NCBI GenBank assembly: GCA_049591635.1
Contig: JBAWFF010000357.1
Location: 1-38,327 of the forward strand
Source of the DNA: DATFDN01 sp049591635
GTDB taxonomy: Bacteria > Pseudomonadota > Alphaproteobacteria > Acetobacterales > Acetobacteraceae
Length of the DNA: 38,327 nucleotides
Reading direction: 5' to 3'
Shown here piece after piece: positions 35,921 through 38,327 of the stretch. Position numbers and translations under genes: made by a program. Numbering within the stretch: the first letter of the stretch is position 1; the number at the start of each line of letters is the position of its first letter. The notes under the pieces were generated by a model that had not been told where the DNA came from, made no database searches, and worked only from the letters and a program-made list of their open reading frames with translations.

Positions 35921-36922
35921 ATGACGATCCGCGACGGGTTCCTGGGCAGCATCGGCAACACGCCGCTCATCCGCCTCAAGCGCGCCTCCGACGCGACCGG
36001 CTGCGAGATTCTCGGCAAGGCGGAGTTCCTCAACCCCGGCGGCTCGGTCAAGGACCGCGCCGCGCTCGGCATCATCGAGGATGCCGAGGCGAGCGGGCGG
36101 CTGCGCCCCGGCGGCGTCATCGTCGAGGGCACGGCCGGCAACACCGGGATCGGGCTGGCGCTCGTCGGCAACGCGCGCGGCTATCGCACCGTCATCGTCA
36201 TGCCGGAGACACAGAGCCAGGAGAAGAAGGACTTCCTCCGCCTGATCGGCGCCGATCTTCGGCTGGTGCCCGCCAAGCCGTACCGCGATCCCGGCAACTA
36301 CGTCCGCTACTCCGAGCGCCTGGCGGGAGAAATCGCCGCCACCGAGCCCAACGGGGCAATCTGGGCCAACCAGTTCGACAACGTCGCCAACCGCGACGCG
36401 CATCGGCGCACCACTGGCCCGGAAATCTGGGCCGAGACCGGGGGCAAGGTGGACGGCTTCACCTGCTCGGCCGGCACCGGCGGCACCATCGCGGGCGTCG
36501 CCATGGCGCTGAAGGCGCACAACCCAAAGATCCGCATCGTGCTCGCCGACCCGATGGGTTCGGCGTTCTACAATCACTATACGCATGGGGAACTGCGCGC
36601 CGAGGGCAACTCCATCACCGAGGGGATCGGCAACATCCGCATCACCAAGAATCTCGAGGGCGCCCCGATCGACGCCGCTTACCAGATCCCCGACGACGAG
36701 GCGTTGCCGATCATCTTCGAGATGGTCGAGCACGAAGGCCTGGTGCTGGGCGGCTCGACCGGGATCAACGTCGCCGGCGCGATCCGTCTGGCCCGCGAGT
36801 TGGGACGCGGGCACACGATCGTCACGATATTGGCCGACGGCGGCGCACGCTATCAATCGAAACTGTTCAATCCGGCCTTCCTGCGGGAGAAGGGCTTGCC
36901 CGTGCCGGGGTGGCTGAGCTGA
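35921..36922 (+). CDS. cysK: PLP-dependent cysteine synthase
   Basis: Makes cysteine from O-acetylserine and sulfide. The 333-residue protein has NPGGSVKDRAA with the PLP-binding Lys44, VEGTAGNTGIGLA (68-80) and the phosphate loop GTGGTIAGVA. GGSTGINVAGA lies near the C-terminus. It is longer than classical CysK, and some relatives are named cystathionine beta-synthase-like. Since no CBS domain pair is present, cysteine synthase is favoured. The ATG is preceded by GGGGG at about 7 nt. A possible attenuator lies upstream. Confidence 0.9.
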   Translation: MTIRDGFLGSIGNTPLIRLKRASDATGCEILGKAEFLNPGGSVKDRAALGIIEDAEASGRLRPGGVIVEGTAGNTGIGLALVGNARGYRTVIVMPETQSQEKKDFLRLIGADLRLVPAKPYRDPGNYVRYSERLAGEIAATEPNGAIWANQFDNVANRDAHRRTTGPEIWAETGGKVDGFTCSAGTGGTIAGVAMALKAHNPKIRIVLADPMGSAFYNHYTHGELRAEGNSITEGIGNIRITKNLEGAPIDAAYQIPDDEALPIIFEMVEHEGLVLGGSTGINVAGAIRLARELGRGHTIVTILADGGARYQSKLFNPAFLREKGLPVPGWLS

Positions 36923-36939
36923 TCGAAGGGGGAACGCAG

Positions 36940-37332
36940 ATGGCCGAAAGCACCCGTACCGAACAGGGCCGCGCGATGCGGCGTCGGCTGATGGGCGAGG
37001 CGTACGCCGACAGGATGGACAAGGCCGTCTACGACGACCCGATCATGAAGAAGTTCGGCGAGATCGCCGTCGAGAACGTGTTCGGCGGCCTGTGGGTTCG
37101 CCCCGGTCTCGACGTGAAGACGCGCACGCTGATCTGCGTCATCTCCGACACCGTGATGGGCCGCGAGGCGGAACTCGCGATCCATGTGCGAATGGCCCGG
37201 CGCGAGGGCTGGAGCGAGGACGAGCTGGTCGAGGGACTGCTGCATCTGTCGGGCTATTGCGGCTTGCCGCTGGTGCGCGAGGCGCTGATCGTGGCGCGCA
37301 AGGTGTTTGCGGAGATGCGGGCGGAGGGGTGA
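36940..37332 (+). CDS. Carboxymuconolactone decarboxylase family protein
   Basis: A 130-residue all-helical protein of the CMD/AhpD superfamily (LDVKTRTLICVISDTVMGREAELAIHVRMARREGWSEDELVEGLLHLSGYCG). It lacks the CxxC of AhpD peroxidases, so it is closer to PcaC-type decarboxylases. No other protocatechuate genes are near and the substrate is unknown. ATG at 36940 is chosen because AAGGGGG lies 7 nt upstream; an in-frame start at 36910 would overlap cysK. Confidence 0.85.
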   Translation: MAESTRTEQGRAMRRRLMGEAYADRMDKAVYDDPIMKKFGEIAVENVFGGLWVRPGLDVKTRTLICVISDTVMGREAELAIHVRMARREGWSEDELVEGLLHLSGYCGLPLVREALIVARKVFAEMRAEG

Positions 37333-38066
37333 ACGAGGCGGAGACACAGCGCCGCCGCAGCGCCGAGTTGCGCGACCAGGGCCTCCGAACCGGCGACGTC
37401 GAAGCGATGCTGGGCGCCGTTGCCGCCGCCAGTGCCGCACTGGCCGAAGAAACCGACCCGCGCTCCCTCGCGCTGCTGGGCGCGGCGCGGACCGTGCTGG
37501 GCGAGTACGCGAGCGACCCCGCATGGCTCGAAGCCGCGGTCGAAAGCTACCGGCGTGCGCTGGCGGCAAGCGACGGCGAGGACCGGGCGCGGATGCACCG
37601 AAACCTCGGCGCGGTGTTGTCGTTGCTGGGCCGGCTCACCGACAGTCCATCCGCTCTCGCAGAAGCCGTCGGCCATTGCCGCGCCGCCCTGAAGGTCTAC
37701 GCACCTTACGGTCTCGATTGGGCGATCGCGCAGAACAATCTGGCCGAGGCGTTGCGGGTGTTGGGAGAACGCACCGGTGACACGGACGCACTCGACGCCT
37801 CCGTCGCTTCCTGCCAAGCGGCACTCGCGGTCACGACACGTACCGCGTCCCCGCGTGACTGGGCGATGACGACCACCAACCTCGCGAACGCGCTCGCCGC
37901 GTTGGGCGGGCAGGCACGTCTGACAGAGGCGGTCGGACTCTACCGGGCAGCGCTGGAAGCCCTGGACGATCCCCGCCTCGCCCCAGCGATCCGCCACAAC
38001 CTTGATCGGGCGGAGGCACAACTCGCGTTACCACAATACCATCCGCACCGTCATTGCCAGAGCTGA
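37329..38066 (+). CDS. Tetratricopeptide-repeat protein
   Basis: A 245-residue protein built of TPR-like helical repeats of about 40-50 residues. Examples are ALLGAARTVLGEYASDPAWLEAAVESYRRALA, WAIAQNNLAEALRVLGERTGDTDALDASVASCQAAL and WAMTTTNLANALAALGGQARLTEAVGLYRAAL. Such repeats usually bind partner proteins; the partner is unknown. It has no signal peptide or enzyme domain. The start is GTG at 37329, overlapping the previous stop (GTGA). The last residues (HPHRHCQS) run into the intergenic repeat region. Confidence 0.8.
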   Translation: MNEAETQRRRSAELRDQGLRTGDVEAMLGAVAAASAALAEETDPRSLALLGAARTVLGEYASDPAWLEAAVESYRRALAASDGEDRARMHRNLGAVLSLLGRLTDSPSALAEAVGHCRAALKVYAPYGLDWAIAQNNLAEALRVLGERTGDTDALDASVASCQAALAVTTRTASPRDWAMTTTNLANALAALGGQARLTEAVGLYRAALEALDDPRLAPAIRHNLDRAEAQLALPQYHPHRHCQS

Positions 38067-38103
38067 TCCAGGGCCGTCCGGTTCGCGATACTCTGCATCG
38101 GCT

Positions 38104-38220
38104 GAAGGCGAGCCGCCTTCACTTACACCGTCATGGCCGGACTTGTTCCGGCCATCCACCTCTTCCTGGTCGCGAGTAAAGACGTGGATGCCCGGGACAA
38201 GCCCACGGCTGTCCGGTTCG
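38104..38220. repeat. Degenerate palindromic intergenic repeat
   Basis: GGACTTGTTCCGGCCATCCAC (38139-38159) and GTGGATGCCCGGGACAAGCCC (38184-38204) are imperfect inverted repeats (18 of 21 bp pair). They resemble a dispersed alphaproteobacterial palindrome family. A second hairpin, GAAGGCG-AGC-CGCCTTC (38104-38120), may help end transcription of the TPR gene. GTCCGGTTCG occurs at 38076-38085 and 38211-38220. No gene was recognised in 38067-38327. Confidence 0.75.
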
Positions 38221-38327
38221 ATTTTGCTGTACAAAGCGCACGGCATTGATTCTACTCAGCTCGGGACGTTTGGCGACGATCCGGGACATGAGGAGGGCAA
38301 CGCCGTGCCGCATCAGAATACTGTGTT

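Overview
The window is high-GC, gene-dense chromosomal DNA that looks alphaproteobacterial, most likely Rhodospirillales and perhaps Acetobacteraceae. This rests on gene content and order: aroE-coaE-dnaQ chained by ATGA overlaps, mutM / enoyl-CoA hydratase / rpsT / dnaA on one strand with ubiE-coaBC diverging from mutM, a phasin gene, and a degenerate receiver protein. The genus cannot be read from the sequence. Most genes are housekeeping. Genes are packed with 1-13 nt overlaps or gaps of only a few bases.

Layout. 1-362: noncoding, with a perfect 32-bp palindrome. 363-2944: pseudo-receiver gene, then (minus) aroE, coaE, dnaQ. 3040-7434: rsmB (plus) convergent with a metF-uvrD pair (minus). 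7636-9583: MlaA lipoprotein and MlaC-like protein (outer-membrane lipid transport), then a GNAT acetyltransferase. 9595-11425: ettA and a tRNA with anticodon CAU. 11590-13689: hppA, a K+-independent H+-pyrophosphatase. 13717-13860: five repeats with an exact 32-bp period, between the 3' ends of hppA and dnaA. 13870-17662 (minus): mutM, enoyl-CoA hydratase, rpsT, dnaA. 17693-20417 (plus): ubiE, coaBC, hisN, each overlapping the next.

20207-27761 is more accessory. It holds a GT-C type glycosyltransferase whose tail runs antisense through the end of hisN, a secreted GH5 glycosidase, a response regulator, a membrane histidine kinase with an ethylene-receptor-like sensor, a DUF6166-like small protein, a WalW-like polysaccharide deacetylase and a Wzx-type flippase. 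27792-30150 holds wecC and wecB (UDP-ManNAcA synthesis), which with the flippase form a surface-polysaccharide operon. 30417-32560: TetR regulator, phasin, ribokinase. 32571-32716: a second array of five ~32-33-bp repeats related to the first. 32896-35639: rpsD, a MazF/PemK-type toxin-antitoxin pair and prfC, the last three chained by 1-nt TGATG overlaps. 35694-35816: a short leader-type ORF ending in an intrinsic terminator, ahead of cysK. 35921-38066: cysK, a carboxymuconolactone-decarboxylase-like protein and a TPR protein. The right end carries a degenerate palindromic intergenic repeat.

The most interesting signals are the two related repeat arrays (five units each, about three helical turns per unit, no transposase nearby), the ethylene-receptor-like kinase in which the copper ligand Cys65 is replaced while a Cys appears at the Tyr32 position, the leader ORF plus terminator before cysK, and a MutM zinc finger with a rearranged set of cysteines. 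All functions are inferred from sequence motifs; no database search was run.
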